Assembly (NCBI GenBank): GCA_003249015.1
Contig: QBLS01000001.1
Location: 124,001 to 188,000, forward strand
Length of the DNA stretch: 64,000 nucleotides
Direction: 5' to 3'
From: Pseudanabaena sp.
GTDB taxonomy: Bacteria; Cyanobacteriota; Cyanobacteriia; Pseudanabaenales; Pseudanabaenaceae
The notes under the pieces: model-generated
Database searches by the model: none
Told to the model about the DNA's origin: nothing
What the model saw: the letters and a program-made list of their open reading frames with translations, nothing else
Shown here: positions 28,117-39,475 of the stretch, one piece after another
Numbering within the stretch: position 1 is the first letter of the stretch
How the letters are laid out: the number at the start of each line of letters is the position of its first letter
Made by a program: the position numbers and the translations under genes

Positions 28117-29037
28117 TTAAACTTTGGTTAGCCAATGTTGATAATCTGGGAGTAAACCCTGTACTGCCTTGCTATAAAGATCACGCAATTTTTTAGTGAT
28201 CTCGCCAACAGTACCATCGCCCACAGGACGATGATCAAAGCTAGTGATTGGCGCAAGCTCCGTTGCTGTCCCGACAAAAAATGCCTCGTCAGCAATATAT
28301 AGTTCTGTGCGATCAATAGTCCGCGACAGCGTCTCAATTCCCAACTCCTTCGCAGCTAGTTCCATCACTGAGTTACGAGTGATTCCCTCCAAAATATTGT
28401 CAGTAATAGAACTAGTGATCAGTTTCCCATCTCTTACGAGGAAGAGATTCATCGCACTTCCTTCGGCAACATGACCATCGTTGGTGAGTACCACCACATC
28501 ATCAAATCCAGAAGCATAGCCATCAGTTTTAGCAAGAGCGGTATTTACATAAGCTCCATTTACCTTAGCGCGGGCGGGAATCGCGTTGTCGTCCAAGCGT
28601 CTCCAAGAAGATACTCCCACCTTCAATCCATTGCTAGTGTCTAAGTAGCCATCCATCGGCACACTGAACAAGCAAAAATCATCATGGGTGTGCGGCACTT
28701 TCAGGATTGGACCAATTCTTAGGTCAGATTTATAGATGATTGGGCGCACGTATGTTGCGGAATTACATTGATTTCGTTTTAGTAATTCTTTGGTAATATC
28801 CACCATAGCGGCGACATCAAGGGGATGTTGCAATCCGATAATGCGGCAACTTTGAATGAGGCGCTGATAATGCTCTTCGAGGCGGAATGCTGCCATGCGG
28901 TTCTCTTCAGGTAGCCAATACGCTTTTACCCCTTCAAAAACCGCCGTGCCGTAGAGAAAGGCATGGGTACGGATGTTTATAGTCGCATCTTCGAGGGGGA
29001 CAAAGGTTCCGCGTATGTAGGCGTACTGTAGGGTCAT
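28117..29037 (-). CDS. ilvE: Branched-chain amino acid aminotransferase
   Basis: IlvE carries out the last step of Leu/Ile/Val synthesis with PLP. The 306 residues show class IV aminotransferase features: YGTAVFEGVKAYW near 30-42, the PLP lysine in ARAKVNGAYVNTALAKTDG, and the DDVVVLTNDGHVAEGSAMNLF segment with EGITRNSVMELA after it. The N-terminus AYIRGTFVPLEDATI matches bacterial IlvE. It is monocistronic. Confidence 0.95.
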   Translation of the reverse strand: MTLQYAYIRGTFVPLEDATINIRTHAFLYGTAVFEGVKAYWLPEENRMAAFRLEEHYQRLIQSCRIIGLQHPLDVAAMVDITKELLKRNQCNSATYVRPIIYKSDLRIGPILKVPHTHDDFCLFSVPMDGYLDTSNGLKVGVSSWRRLDDNAIPARAKVNGAYVNTALAKTDGYASGFDDVVVLTNDGHVAEGSAMNLFLVRDGKLITSSITDNILEGITRNSVMELAAKELGIETLSRTIDRTELYIADEAFFVGTATELAPITSFDHRPVGDGTVGEITKKLRDLYSKAVQGLLPDYQHWLTKV

Positions 29038-29122
29038 GGTTTAACACATTTTGATATTTGTTTTTCTCATCATAGTACTTACTCTCTTCACACTCAAGGA
29101 TTACAGCGCTTCGCGCTCAAAC

Positions 29123-29237
29123 AGCCACAAGAATAATTCTGAAAGCGTTGCTTCGCAACGCTTTCAAAATTATTCTTGTGGCTGCGCTCAAACCTCAAAT
29201 AGTGAGAGGTGGCGCATCGCGCCGCCTCTCACTATTT
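29123..29237. repeat. Two hairpin repeats between divergent ilvE and the Met-lyase-like gene
   Basis: 29123-29183: AGCCACAAGAATAATT... arms with tip AAAGCGTTGC-TTC-GCAACGCTTT and one mismatch. 29197-29237: AAATAGTGAGAGG... arms with tip GGCGC-ATC-GCGCC and one mismatch. ACAGCGC-TTC-GCGCT just before (29103) is the short partner hairpin seen at 11406 and 58711. Confidence 0.8.
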
Positions 29238-29281
29238 AGATTGTGGTACGATCATAAGCCTTTAAAAAATTCCTAAGTCCC

Positions 29282-30529
29282 ATGACCGCAGACACAATGC
29301 AGTTGCTAGTCGCTGAAGCAGTTACGGCGCTTGTTCCGACATTTACCAAAATTGATCTCCATGTAAAAAGTAACCTAGCCAAAGTCTTACAAGCTTTTCG
29401 CGATCGCCATGTGGGGGCGCATCACTTCGCCAGTGTGTCGGGCTATGGACATGGGGACATGGGGCGCGATGTACTTGATCAAGTATTTGCTCAGATTATG
29501 GGCGCAGAGTCCGCAGCCGTGCGTGTGCAATTTGTCTCAGGAACCCATGCGATCGCCTGTTGTTTGTTTGGAATTTTGCGCCCCCTTGATGAGTTAGTGT
29601 CTGTGGTCGGCGCACCCTATGACACCCTTGAAGAAGTAATCGGCTATCCACTTACTTCTGATAGTAAAGGTACAGAATATGCTGGCTCCCTGAAAGACTT
29701 TGGGATCACCTATCGCCAAGTCGATCTTACGGCGGAAGGCAATGTAAATTGGGAAGCTCTCGCCACAGCGATTAAACCGCAGACACGCATGGTTTTGATT
29801 CAGAGATCTTGCGGTTATGCATGGCGACAAAGCTTATCAATTGAAGATATTGCCAAGATAATTGAAATTGTTAAACAGCAAAACCCTAATACTGTCTGCT
29901 TTGTAGACAATTGTTATGGTGAATTCATTAGCGATCGCGAACCCACCGATGTCGGAGCTGATATCATGGCTGGCTCCCTAATCAAAAACCCAGGGGGCAC
30001 GATCGCCACCGCAGGCGGCTATGTGGCTGGCAAAGCTGAGTATGTAGAACTCGCAGCCCAGAGACTCACTGCCCCAGGGATTGGACGCGAAGGCGGCGCA
30101 ACCTTCGATCTCAATCGCTTGCTGTTTCAAGGGTTATTTCTCGCGCCGCAGATGGTTGGCGAAGCGATGAAAAGTAGTCACCTCGCTGCCTATGTATTTG
30201 ATAAATTAGGATACAAAGTTAAGCCCGCACCTTTAGAAGCACGCCGCGATATTATCCAAGCGATCCAGTTAGGCGATCGCCAAAAATTGATCGAATTTTG
30301 CCGCAATCTCCAAAAGTTTTCGCCGATTGACTCCTATGTTGATCCTGTGCCTGGAGAAATGCCAGGATATGCGAGTGAGCTAATTATGGCGGGTGGTACT
30401 TTTATCGATGGCAGTACCCTAGAGCTTTCAGCAGATGGCCCCCTACGGGAGCCCTATACTGTATTTTTGCAAGGTGGTACTCACTGGACGCATTTAGCGA
30501 TCGCCTTAGAAAATTTTCAAATCATTTAG
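29282..30529 (+). CDS. Methionine gamma-lyase-like / aluminium resistance family PLP protein
   Basis: This 415-residue protein belongs to the PLP family often named aluminium resistance protein (Met_gamma_lyase, PF06838). The N-terminal HHFASVSGYGHGDMGRDVLDQ is characteristic. FVSGTHAIACCLFGILRP follows, then VFVDN-type FVDNCYGEFI. The PLP lysine is probably in GSLIKNPGGTIA. The reaction is not established for most members. Monocistronic. Confidence 0.88.
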   Translation: MTADTMQLLVAEAVTALVPTFTKIDLHVKSNLAKVLQAFRDRHVGAHHFASVSGYGHGDMGRDVLDQVFAQIMGAESAAVRVQFVSGTHAIACCLFGILRPLDELVSVVGAPYDTLEEVIGYPLTSDSKGTEYAGSLKDFGITYRQVDLTAEGNVNWEALATAIKPQTRMVLIQRSCGYAWRQSLSIEDIAKIIEIVKQQNPNTVCFVDNCYGEFISDREPTDVGADIMAGSLIKNPGGTIATAGGYVAGKAEYVELAAQRLTAPGIGREGGATFDLNRLLFQGLFLAPQMVGEAMKSSHLAAYVFDKLGYKVKPAPLEARRDIIQAIQLGDRQKLIEFCRNLQKFSPIDSYVDPVPGEMPGYASELIMAGGTFIDGSTLELSADGPLREPYTVFLQGGTHWTHLAIALENFQII

Positions 30530-30564
30530 AATAAGCGATGTACTCCAACCGCAGGCGCGAAAGA

Positions 30565-30618
30565 GGCTTCGACTTCGCTCAGCCAGCAATATTAGGTTGG
30601 CTGAGCGAAGTCGAAGCC
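30565..30618. repeat. Hairpin with 21-bp arms
   Basis: GGCTTCGACTTCGCTCAGCC... pairs with ...GGCTGAGCGAAGTCGAAGCC across a 12-base loop. It lies between the Met-lyase-like gene and tlyA. Confidence 0.8.
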
Positions 30619-30640
30619 ATTTGATTTAACGCAAAAACAA

Positions 30641-31456
30641 TTGGTATCAAGTTTGAAAAAACGTTTAGATGTTTTATTAGTTGACCTAGAGCTTGCTCCA
30701 TCGCGGGAGCAAGCTCAAAAGTTTATTCGGGCGGGTTGGGTACAGGTCAATCAGCAGGTAATCGATAAACCAGGTACAGAAGTTAAAGAAGATGCCGCCA
30801 TCTTAGTCAAAGAGCGATCGCCTTTTGTGTCCCGTGGTGGTGAGAAATTAGCAGGAGCGATCGCCAAATTTGGGGTGGACTTACGCGATCGCACTTGCTT
30901 TGATGGCGGCATCTCTACGGGTGGCTTTACTGACTGTATGCTCAAACAGGGGGCGGTCAAGGTCTATGGCATTGATGTTGGCTATGGGCAAGTCGCTTGG
31001 GAAATCCGTAGCGATGAGCGAGTCATTTTGCGGGAGCGCACTAATTTAAGACATCTGACCCACGAAGACTTGTACCAGCCTGAAGATATCGTTCCCGACT
31101 TTGCAGTACTAGATTTATCGTTTATTTCTTTAACTAAAATTTTGCCTTCCCTCTGGAACTTATTGCGATCGCCTCGTGAGACGTTGCTCTTAGTCAAACC
31201 TCAGTTTGAGGCTGGCAAAGGTCAAGTCGGCAAAAATGGCATTGTCCGAGAACCGAAAATCAGAGCCGAGGCGATCGCGCAAGTACTAGCTACTGCTCAA
31301 GAATTAGGCTGGCAATTTCAAGGGCTAACGCCTTCACCGATTCAGGGACGCACTGGTAATTATGAGTATTGGCTATGGTTAAGCGAGCAACCATCGACCG
31401 TTACCAATCCTAGCTTTGAGGATATTTTAGCGATCTCCTCCCTTACAAAAGAATAA
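30641..31456 (+). CDS. tlyA: TlyA family rRNA methyltransferase
   Basis: This is an S4-domain RNA-binding protein fused to an FtsJ-like methyltransferase, 271 residues. The S4 domain is at about 5-65 (KRLDVLLVDLELAPSREQAQ, IRAGWVQVNQQ). The SAM-binding part has FDGGISTGGFTDCMLKQGA and VYGIDVGYGQ. In other bacteria TlyA 2'-O-methylates rRNA. The motif is FDGGIS rather than the more usual LDVGAS/LDIGAS, a small deviation. There is no ATG: starts are TTG at 30641 or TTG at 30653. The stop is inside a hairpin. Confidence 0.88.
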   Translation: MVSSLKKRLDVLLVDLELAPSREQAQKFIRAGWVQVNQQVIDKPGTEVKEDAAILVKERSPFVSRGGEKLAGAIAKFGVDLRDRTCFDGGISTGGFTDCMLKQGAVKVYGIDVGYGQVAWEIRSDERVILRERTNLRHLTHEDLYQPEDIVPDFAVLDLSFISLTKILPSLWNLLRSPRETLLLVKPQFEAGKGQVGKNGIVREPKIRAEAIAQVLATAQELGWQFQGLTPSPIQGRTGNYEYWLWLSEQPSTVTNPSFEDILAISSLTKE

Positions 31457-31486
31457 TGGCGGCGCAATGCGCCGCCATTATTCTTT
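31448..31486. repeat. Perfect 18-bp-arm hairpin over the tlyA stop
   Basis: AAAGAATAATGGCGGCGC-AAT-GCGCCGCCATTATTCTTT. The last two sense codons and the TAA of tlyA make up part of the left arm. GAGCGC-ATT-GCGCTC follows at 31494. Confidence 0.85.
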
Positions 31487-31512
31487 CAGTGTTGAGCGCA
31501 TTGCGCTCTAAT

Positions 31513-31788
31513 TTATTTATCGGTGCTGGGAGAAGAATTATAAAGAGCATCCAATCTCGATCTGGCATCATCAACATTGATTGACTTAACCACCATTAGC
31601 GGCTCGTCAATGTAATGTCCATCTTTATCCCATAACTCAGGATGAGTAAATTGGGGAGATACGCGGCGGCGGTTGTTTTGATAATTGCGCGATTCATTTT
31701 GAGAGAGCGAAATCATGCTGCGGATTAAATTGCTAATAGCAAAAATTGAAAGCACGGTAAAGGCGAGAATGTAGAGAATCTGTACCAT
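31513..31788 (-). CDS. DUF2973-like small membrane protein
   Basis: The 91 residues start with a hydrophobic helix (VQILYILAFTVLSIFAISNL, 2-21), then a charged soluble tail ending in HPELWDKDGHYIDEPLMVV. This matches my memory of the cyanobacterial family DUF2973; function unknown. It is followed on the same strand by no gene and preceded by the DUF2605-like gene. The two families are often neighbours in cyanobacteria. Confidence 0.7.
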   Translation of the reverse strand: MVQILYILAFTVLSIFAISNLIRSMISLSQNESRNYQNNRRRVSPQFTHPELWDKDGHYIDEPLMVVKSINVDDARSRLDALYNSSPSTDK

Positions 31789-31966
31789 ATCAACTTCCTA
31801 TAAAAATGTGTAAAGCGAAATATAAAGAGAAGGTTTTAAATGAGATTGGCTTGCGGGAGCTTTTTTGTTGGGAGTAAATCAATCAGTTGACGCAAGTCTA
31901 TGTGATTGCTAGCCTCGAAGCCTCAGGGGAAAGTCTAAAAATTTGCTAGAAATCAAACTGGAAATT

Positions 31967-32284
31967 TTAAATTGCTTGATTACGATAGTAGCGCATCCCC
32001 ACGCCTTGACACTCAATAAGTAGCTCATGCCAAGGTCGCATGGTAGCAATGTCAACACCAACTTGATGCCCCGTAATCTTAAACAAAGACTTTGCCACGC
32101 CAACTTCCTTGAGTGCGTTTTCAACTCTAGCCAATAAATCCTTCTGAGATTCTTCAGTTATAAAATCTAAACGTTCTTTAGAAAGTAAACTTTGAGAGCG
32201 GCTAAACCAATACACAAAATCTTCTAGTAATGGTTCTAGTATTTGTCTGAGCATTTCAGGATCGGGGCTAGCGGTGTTACTCAT
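31967..32284 (-). CDS. DUF2605-like protein
   Basis: The core is MLRQILEPLLEDFVYWFSRS, then a helical part ending VGVDIATMRPWHELLIEC. This fits cyanobacterial DUF2605; function unknown. I chose the ATG at 32284 (MSNTASPDPEML), giving 105 residues, because the upstream extension to 32389 is unlike the family and occupies the space needed for the divergent mazG promoter. Confidence 0.7.
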   Translation of the reverse strand: MSNTASPDPEMLRQILEPLLEDFVYWFSRSQSLLSKERLDFITEESQKDLLARVENALKEVGVAKSLFKITGHQVGVDIATMRPWHELLIECQGVGMRYYRNQAI

Positions 32285-32401
32285 TTCGTTAAATCTGATA
32301 GCAGCGTTAATGCTGTGTATAGTTTGTTTAAAAGCAAGAAAGTCTGTTTTATACTCAGCATTATAACATTCTGTTACTTTTCTTAACATTAAACAAACCT
32401 T

Positions 32402-33223
32402 ATGACTGTAAATCTAACTTTTGGCTCAGATGCAAATTTGAGAGCTTTGCAAAATTTAATTGATGTGGTGGCAAAGCTGCGATCGACTGATGGTGGCTGT
32501 CCTTGGGATTTGCAGCAAACTCCTCAAAGTTTGATCCCCTATGTCATTGAGGAAGCCTACGAAGTTGTAGATGCGATTCAAGGTGGCGACAATAAGGCGA
32601 TCGCAGAGGAGTTGGGAGATTTGTTAATGCAGGTGGTTTTGCAATCACAAATTGCTAGCGAAAATAATCACTTTTCGATCGCCGAAGTTGCCGATGGCAT
32701 TGCTCAAAAATTAATTCGCCGCCATCCCCATGTATTTTCCGATCTCAAACCCGAAAGTATGGACGAGATTCATCAAAATTGGGAAAGGATCAAGGCTGAA
32801 GAAAAAGGTGAAAGTTTAGCGGATACTCAAAAATTAAGTTATAAGCTAAAACGTTATGCGCGATCGCTACCAGCTCTAACCGCTGGCATGAAAATATCGC
32901 AAAAAGCCGCCGCCAATGGTTTTGAATGGGAAAATGCTGATGGAGTCTGGGCAAAGTTTCACGAGGAACTAGATGAATTGCACAATGCACTAGAGCATGA
33001 GTCAAAGGAAAATCAACAGGCTGAGCTAGGAGATTTGTTATTTACGCTAATTAATGTGGCGCGTTGGTACGATCTTGATCCTGCCGAGGCGCTGCGATCG
33101 ACCAATCGTAAATTTATTCAGCGTTTAGAAGTAATTGAGCAACTAAGCGATCGCCCTATTGACAGCTTCACTCCCGCCGAACTAGATCAGCTTTGGCAAC
33201 AGGCAAAGCAAAAGCTTAGTTAA
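32402..33223 (+). CDS. mazG: Nucleoside triphosphate pyrophosphohydrolase MazG
   Basis: MazG hydrolyses NTPs or dNTPs to monophosphates and PPi. The 273 residues have two MazG domains. The first has CPWDLQQTPQSLIPYVIEEAYEVVDAI and EELGDLLMQVVLQSQIA, with the EExxE...ExxD metal site. The second has FHEELDELHNAL and QAELGDLLFTLINVARW. The link HPHVFSD is typical of the E. coli-type enzyme. Monocistronic. Confidence 0.96.
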   Translation: MTVNLTFGSDANLRALQNLIDVVAKLRSTDGGCPWDLQQTPQSLIPYVIEEAYEVVDAIQGGDNKAIAEELGDLLMQVVLQSQIASENNHFSIAEVADGIAQKLIRRHPHVFSDLKPESMDEIHQNWERIKAEEKGESLADTQKLSYKLKRYARSLPALTAGMKISQKAAANGFEWENADGVWAKFHEELDELHNALEHESKENQQAELGDLLFTLINVARWYDLDPAEALRSTNRKFIQRLEVIEQLSDRPIDSFTPAELDQLWQQAKQKLS

Positions 33224-33227
33224 TTTA

Positions 33228-33258
33228 AAGATAGGCGGTGCTTTGCACTGCCTATCTT
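33228..33258. repeat. Hairpin after mazG
   Basis: AAGATAGGCGGTG-CTTTG-CACTGCCTATCTT, 13-bp stem with one G-T pair, between convergent genes. Confidence 0.7.
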
Positions 33259-33260
33259 GT

Positions 33261-33440
33261 CTAGTTGCCTGAAGGTGCATCTGGTGGCAAAAATCGAGAA
33301 TCAGAGATTTCGATCAGTTTATCAATCGAAGTTTCTGCCAGAAACTTGCGAGCTTTAGCCAAATACTCTAGATGGGGGCATTGATCACCGAGGACACAGC
33401 CATTAGTACATTCTTCTTTGCAATTGACTTGGCGAGACAT
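33261..33440 (-). CDS. Small Cys-rich cyanobacterial protein
   Basis: This 59-residue product starts MSRQVNCKEECTNGCVLGD and continues CPHLEYLAKARKFLAETSI. Four or five clustered cysteines suggest metal or Fe-S binding. The ATG at 33440 is preferred over the longer frame from 33494. I do not recognise a named family. Confidence 0.6.
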   Translation of the reverse strand: MSRQVNCKEECTNGCVLGDQCPHLEYLAKARKFLAETSIDKLIEISDSRFLPPDAPSGN

Positions 33441-33528
33441 AGCTTTTGAGCATGGGTTGTAGACTAAACTCAATTTACTACAACAGCCCCACAAATCTCA
33501 TTACGAAAACTTCAAACTCAAAAAACTA

Positions 33529-33566
33529 GAAGAAGAATGGCGACGCTTCGAGCCGCCATTCTTCTT
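33529..33566. repeat. Imperfect hairpin
   Basis: AGAAGAATGGCG...CGCCATTCTTCT, 12-bp arms, just upstream of the small zinc-ribbon gene. Confidence 0.6.
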
Positions 33567-33585
33567 CAGAGGTCATGTGGTAGCC

Positions 33586-33747
33586 ATGAAACCCTGTGAA
33601 CATTGCCTTGCCCTAAGCTCAATTCGTTATCGCATCCAACATGACGTATCTAAATCTTGGGTGTTAGTTTGTCCCTTATGTTGGCAAAAACTCTCTCAAG
33701 CTAATCCTTACTATCGTTATGGCCGAACATGGAAAGCTAAAAAATAA
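33586..33747 (+). CDS. Small zinc-ribbon protein
   Basis: The 53-residue protein has MKPCEHCLALSSIRYRI, then WVLVCPLCWQKLSQANPYY, ending RYGRTWKAKK. The two CxxC pairs are spaced as in a zinc ribbon. It recalls a conserved small cyanobacterial protein, function unknown. A good rho-independent terminator follows 8 nt after the stop, which supports it as a real gene. Confidence 0.75.
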   Translation: MKPCEHCLALSSIRYRIQHDVSKSWVLVCPLCWQKLSQANPYYRYGRTWKAKK

Positions 33748-33754
33748 CAACAAG

Positions 33755-33783
33755 AAAGCAGTGCCTAGCGCTGCTTTTTTTAT
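33755..33783 (+). terminator. Rho-independent terminator of the zinc-ribbon gene
   Basis: AAAGCAGTGC-CTA-GCGCTGCTTT forms a 10-bp stem (one G-T pair) followed by a T-run. Confidence 0.8.
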
Positions 33784-33796
33784 TTGCTTAGCACCA

Positions 33797-33837
33797 AAAA
33801 CCCTAAAAGCCTCGCTAAGCGAGGCTTTTAGGGTTTT
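33797..33837. repeat. Perfect 19-bp-arm hairpin downstream of tRNA-Leu
   Basis: AAAACCCTAAAAGCCTCGC-TAA-GCGAGGCTTTTAGGGTTTT. TAGCGC-TTG-GCGCTA follows at 33842. On the minus strand it lies just after the tRNA gene and may end its transcript. Confidence 0.8.
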
Positions 33838-33858
33838 ATTGTAGCGCTTGGCGCTATA

Positions 33859-33939
33859 TGCGGTCAGAGAGACTCGAACTCTCACAGCTTTCGCCACCAC
33901 CACCTCAAGATGGCGTGTCTACCATTCCACCATGACCGC
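33859..33939 (-). tRNA. tRNA-Leu(GAG)
   Basis: The 81-nt class II tRNA has a 7-bp acceptor stem GCGGTCA/TGACCGC. The anticodon stem CCATC/GGTGG holds loop TTGAGGT, anticodon GAG. There is a long variable arm (GGCGAAAGCT region) and a T arm GAGAGTTCGAGTCTCTC. It reads CUC and CUU. CCA is not encoded. Confidence 0.93.
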
Positions 33940-34012
33940 TCTTGTTTTAAGTGCTTTACTATATTACAGCAATGAAGCAATTGTGCAACATTCTTGTGAA
34001 ACCGATTTTGAA

Positions 34013-34085
34013 GTTTTCAGCGCCGAAGGCGCTGAAAACCCATAGGCTTGAGCCATCCGTCATGCAGACGACTCAAGCCTATGGG
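34013..34085. repeat. Two hairpins upstream of the hydrolase gene
   Basis: 34013-34039: GTTTTCAGCGCC-GAA-GGCGCTGAAAAC. 34039-34085: CCCATAGGCTTGAG...CTCAAGCCTATGGG with a 19-base loop. Confidence 0.75.
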
Positions 34086-34138
34086 TTTGGCGTGAGCTAC
34101 TTATAATAAAAACTAATGGTATTAATCTTAGTCAAATA

Positions 34139-35065
34139 ATGGAAACGCAAACCTCAGCGTCTGAAACACCTTCAGAAAATAACTTATCGAAGGTGAAACC
34201 TTCACCTTGGAAACGCCCTCTGCTAATCACAGGAATTGCGATCGCCAGTTTGTATGGCTCTGCTTGTGTGGCTCTATGGTTGGGACAAACAAAATTATTA
34301 TTCTCACCGACTAGGGAAATCACAACTACGCCAGCTAAGTTTAATGCCGAGTACGAGGAAGTTCTGATTCCTGTGAGTAATGTTGATGGCTCCAAGGAAA
34401 ATATTCATGGCTGGTGGTTGCCTACTCCTGAGGAGAAAAATTTACCAATGGGCGATCGCAAGGTAATTTTGTACTTGCATGGCAATGCTAAAAATATTGG
34501 AGCCAATGCGAAACACGCTAATCGTCTGAAGGGGCTAGGATTTTCAGTCTTGGTGATCGACTATCGCGGCTTTGGCAAGAGTGACGGGAACTTTCCATCA
34601 GAAGCAAGTGTATATACAGATGCCCAGACAGCTTGGGATTACTTGATTACGAAGGGCTTTCAGCCAGAACAAATATTGGTATATGGACATTCTATGGGTG
34701 GAGCGATCGCTATTGACTTAGCAACGAAGCGCCCTGTGACTAAGGGGATGGTCATTGATGGCACATTTACCTCAATTATGGACATGGCAACCCTTGATCC
34801 TAAATATCGAGTTTTTCCGATTGACCTGCTGATTCACCAACGTTTTGATTCGATTCAAAAAGTGCAATCGCTAAAAGCTCCTGTTTTGTATATTCATGGT
34901 TCTAATGATGAGCTAATTCCTGCGGCGATGTCGCAGCGATTGTTTGAGGCAACGCCAACGAGAAAAGCGATCGTGGTAATTCCCAATGCAGGACATAACA
35001 ACACAGCTTCAACCAATGAGCCTCTGTACTTGGGTTCGATTAGAAGTTTCTTTAAACTGAGTTAA
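34139..35065 (+). CDS. Alpha/beta hydrolase (BEM46-like)
   Basis: The 308-residue serine hydrolase has an N-terminal membrane anchor (about 27-47, PLLITGIAIASLYGSACVAL). Then comes VILYLHGNAKN (oxyanion region), VIDYRGFGKSDG, and the nucleophile elbow VYGHSMGGAIAI. Near the end are VLYIHGSNDELIP (Asp) and PNAGHNNTAS (His). The substrate is unknown. The stop codon is the first triplet of a TAAGTAGCT repeat end. Confidence 0.88.
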   Translation: METQTSASETPSENNLSKVKPSPWKRPLLITGIAIASLYGSACVALWLGQTKLLFSPTREITTTPAKFNAEYEEVLIPVSNVDGSKENIHGWWLPTPEEKNLPMGDRKVILYLHGNAKNIGANAKHANRLKGLGFSVLVIDYRGFGKSDGNFPSEASVYTDAQTAWDYLITKGFQPEQILVYGHSMGGAIAIDLATKRPVTKGMVIDGTFTSIMDMATLDPKYRVFPIDLLIHQRFDSIQKVQSLKAPVLYIHGSNDELIPAAMSQRLFEATPTRKAIVVIPNAGHNNTASTNEPLYLGSIRSFFKLS

Positions 35066-35179
35066 GTAGCTGTGGCGCTTTGTGCCCAAACCTAAACCAA
35101 GAAAAAATTAAGAAGCATTACAAAGCAGCGCTTCTTAATTTTTTCTTGTGGAGTAATGGCGGCGCTTCGCGCTTACTCC
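35063..35179. repeat. MITE-end-like sequence with two hairpins
   Basis: Starting at the hydrolase stop, TAAGTAGCT is followed by AACCTAAACC, as at the left end of the MITE family. Then comes a hairpin CAAGAAAAAATTAAGAAGC...GCTTCTTAATTTTTTCTTG (35099-35148) and a partly deleted one, GGAGTAATGGCGGCGC-TTC-GCGCTTACTCC. Confidence 0.65.
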
Positions 35180-35326
35180 TACTCCACAGACTTTACAAAA
35201 CTTATCGTTGGTTTTAGATGGAAATGCTGGCAAATGCCGCATTTTCTGATGAGATAGAGTTAGATTTATAAGTTGGAAAACCCTATACTGGGTAGATATT
35301 ATTTCGACTTTTTACATACCATTTAA

Positions 35327-38098
<2,772 letters not shown>

Positions 38099-38110
38099 AT
38101 TTTAGCGATT

Positions 38111-38152
38111 CAAAAAACAAGGGCAGCGCTCACGCGCTGCCCTTGTTTTTTG
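38111..38152 (+). terminator. Strong hairpin terminator of apcE
   Basis: CAAAAAACAAGGGCAGCGC-TCAC-GCGCTGCCCTTGTTTTTTG, 19-bp perfect arms ending in a T-run, 13 bp after the apcE stop. Its form also fits the dispersed hairpin family. Confidence 0.8.
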
Positions 38153-38251
38153 ATCACCACCTAGCATCATCGCGATCGCATCCAAACGCTCAAGCCCATC
38201 ATCATGGGATATAAAATCACGAGGTGAATTGATTTCCGAAAACCGTTTGTA

Positions 38252-38389
38252 CTACATCAATTTGCTTTCAATCTCATCATAAATGCAAATAAAAAATCGA
38301 TTGTTGGGCTTCGCCAAGCGAGTGGCGACATTGAGATAGCGATCGCCTAACAGTTCTCGCCATAAAGAAAGAGCTTGTTGATAGATTAG
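38252..38389 (-). pseudogene. TPR-repeat remnant
   Basis: An open stretch reads YQQALSLWRELLGDRYLNV, then ATRLAKPNN, then loses the pattern and stops. This is a single kinesin-light-chain-type TPR unit (QAL-x-L-x-RELLGDR-x-x-VA), common in cyanobacterial TPR proteins. Nothing of the flanking repeats remains. Confidence 0.55.
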
Positions 38390-38416
38390 TTATGATTTTT
38401 CAAATCTCACTTGTGG

Positions 38417-38578
38417 TTAGTAAGCGTCTTTGCGATGGCTGACACTTAGTAACAGAATGATGAGCTCTCTGTCTGGAACTCTGTAAATGACTCGATAATC
38501 ACCAAATCTAATCCGATACGTCTCATCGTAGCCCTTGAGCTTTTTGACAGCAGTTGGACGTGGCTCGTTAGTTAGCGA
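38417..38578 (-). pseudogene. RelE/ParE toxin, 5' truncated
   Basis: The frame reads LTNEPRPTAVKKLKGYDET, then YRIRFGDYRVIYRV, ending VSHRKDAY and stop. This is the C-terminal half of a RelE-family mRNA interferase. The frame closes at a TGA just upstream, and the N-terminal ~40 residues and antitoxin gene are absent. Confidence 0.8.
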
Positions 38579-38894
38579 TCACACTTAGTCAATTTTACAG
38601 TGCCATTTGGGGTGTTCATTCTCAAGATTTAAGGATGTAGGGTAGGAGTATTTGCGGATAGTGTTACAAATTAGTTGAATAAGTGATCATGAAAGGATAG
38701 GAAATTCATAGCGATTAATAAACAGACCGAAGATGTATCGCTTTTTACCTGTGCTGCTATGTCCGTGACGGTATAACTCTGTTCCTCCACATTAACTTTG
38801 TGACATTACCCAAGCTACCTTTCTATCCATGTCCCCACAATCAGCGATCGCCATAATCATAAACATATCAACAAACAAGAGGCAATCGTTCAAC

Positions 38895-39042
38895 CTAATA
38901 AACCTCATCATGAGAACCAACATTGAGAAATACAACTTTATTCTTCATTAGTTTCCATGTTTTTCTTAATCGAAAGAATAATCCGACAATCATAACCACA
39001 AGAAAAAGCTCTCAATCTATCTTATTCATCCTTGAGACGATG
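38895..39042 (-). pseudogene. Second RelE-superfamily toxin remnant, with stop and frameshift
   Basis: In one frame HRLKDE is followed by a stop, then DRLRAFSCGYDCRIILSIKK and METNEE; after a frame change NKVVFLNVGSHDEVY and stop. Together these give the C-terminal part of a YafQ/RelE-type toxin (CGYDCRI ... GTHDEVY). It is a different subfamily from the neighbouring remnant at 38417. Confidence 0.7.
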
Positions 39043-39051
39043 GGATATTAG

Positions 39052-39155
39052 TAAGTAGCTCAACTTAATTAAACCCTAAACCCAGATGCTGTTCCGCCCG
39101 CATAGCGGGCGGAACAGCATCTTCGGTTTTTAGTTTACTTATGACTAGCTACTTA
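39052..39155. mobile_element. MITE-like element, copy 4
   Basis: TAAGTAGCT...AGCTACTTA ends, core AAACCCTAAACCC and GGTTTTTAGTTTACTTATG, and a GATGCTGTTCCGCCC/GGGCGGAACAGCATC hairpin. The element is 104 bp, the same as copy 2, and lies in the gene graveyard after apcE. Confidence 0.85.
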
Positions 39156-39475
39156 GGACTTACGCAAGAACCTAAGAGTAGAAGGAGGCTTAAGTTAGTA
39201 GCATAAATAGTCTGTACTACGGAGGCAACTTTGGGAGAGCAAGAAAAGCGATGCCAGAGCCACAATACATTCCAAAGATGCTCAAAAGCAGTTGTTTTAA
39301 TCGCAAGTGTTGATTTATGGGTGGCAACTTAGGTTAGTTATAGCTTTCGTCAGTCTCAATGGGGCATAAATCTCTAATGAGCCTCAGCTTGGAACAAGAA
39401 GACTAAGCCCTTTGTCTTGATATATGATCGAATCAATATGCGATCGCAGTTTGTTTGTTATTAAAGGCTTTTTCT
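39156..39475. other. Spacer before the hydrolase, no gene seen
   Basis: It starts GGACTTACGCAAGAACC, which resembles ends of some cyanobacterial insertion sequences, but no transposase or opposite end is recognisable. No ORF of note. Confidence 0.25.

Noticed and set aside
39156-39200. Possible insertion-sequence end (GGACTTACGCAAGAACC)
   Set aside because: Only one end-like sequence, with no transposase fragment and no matching opposite end found by eye.
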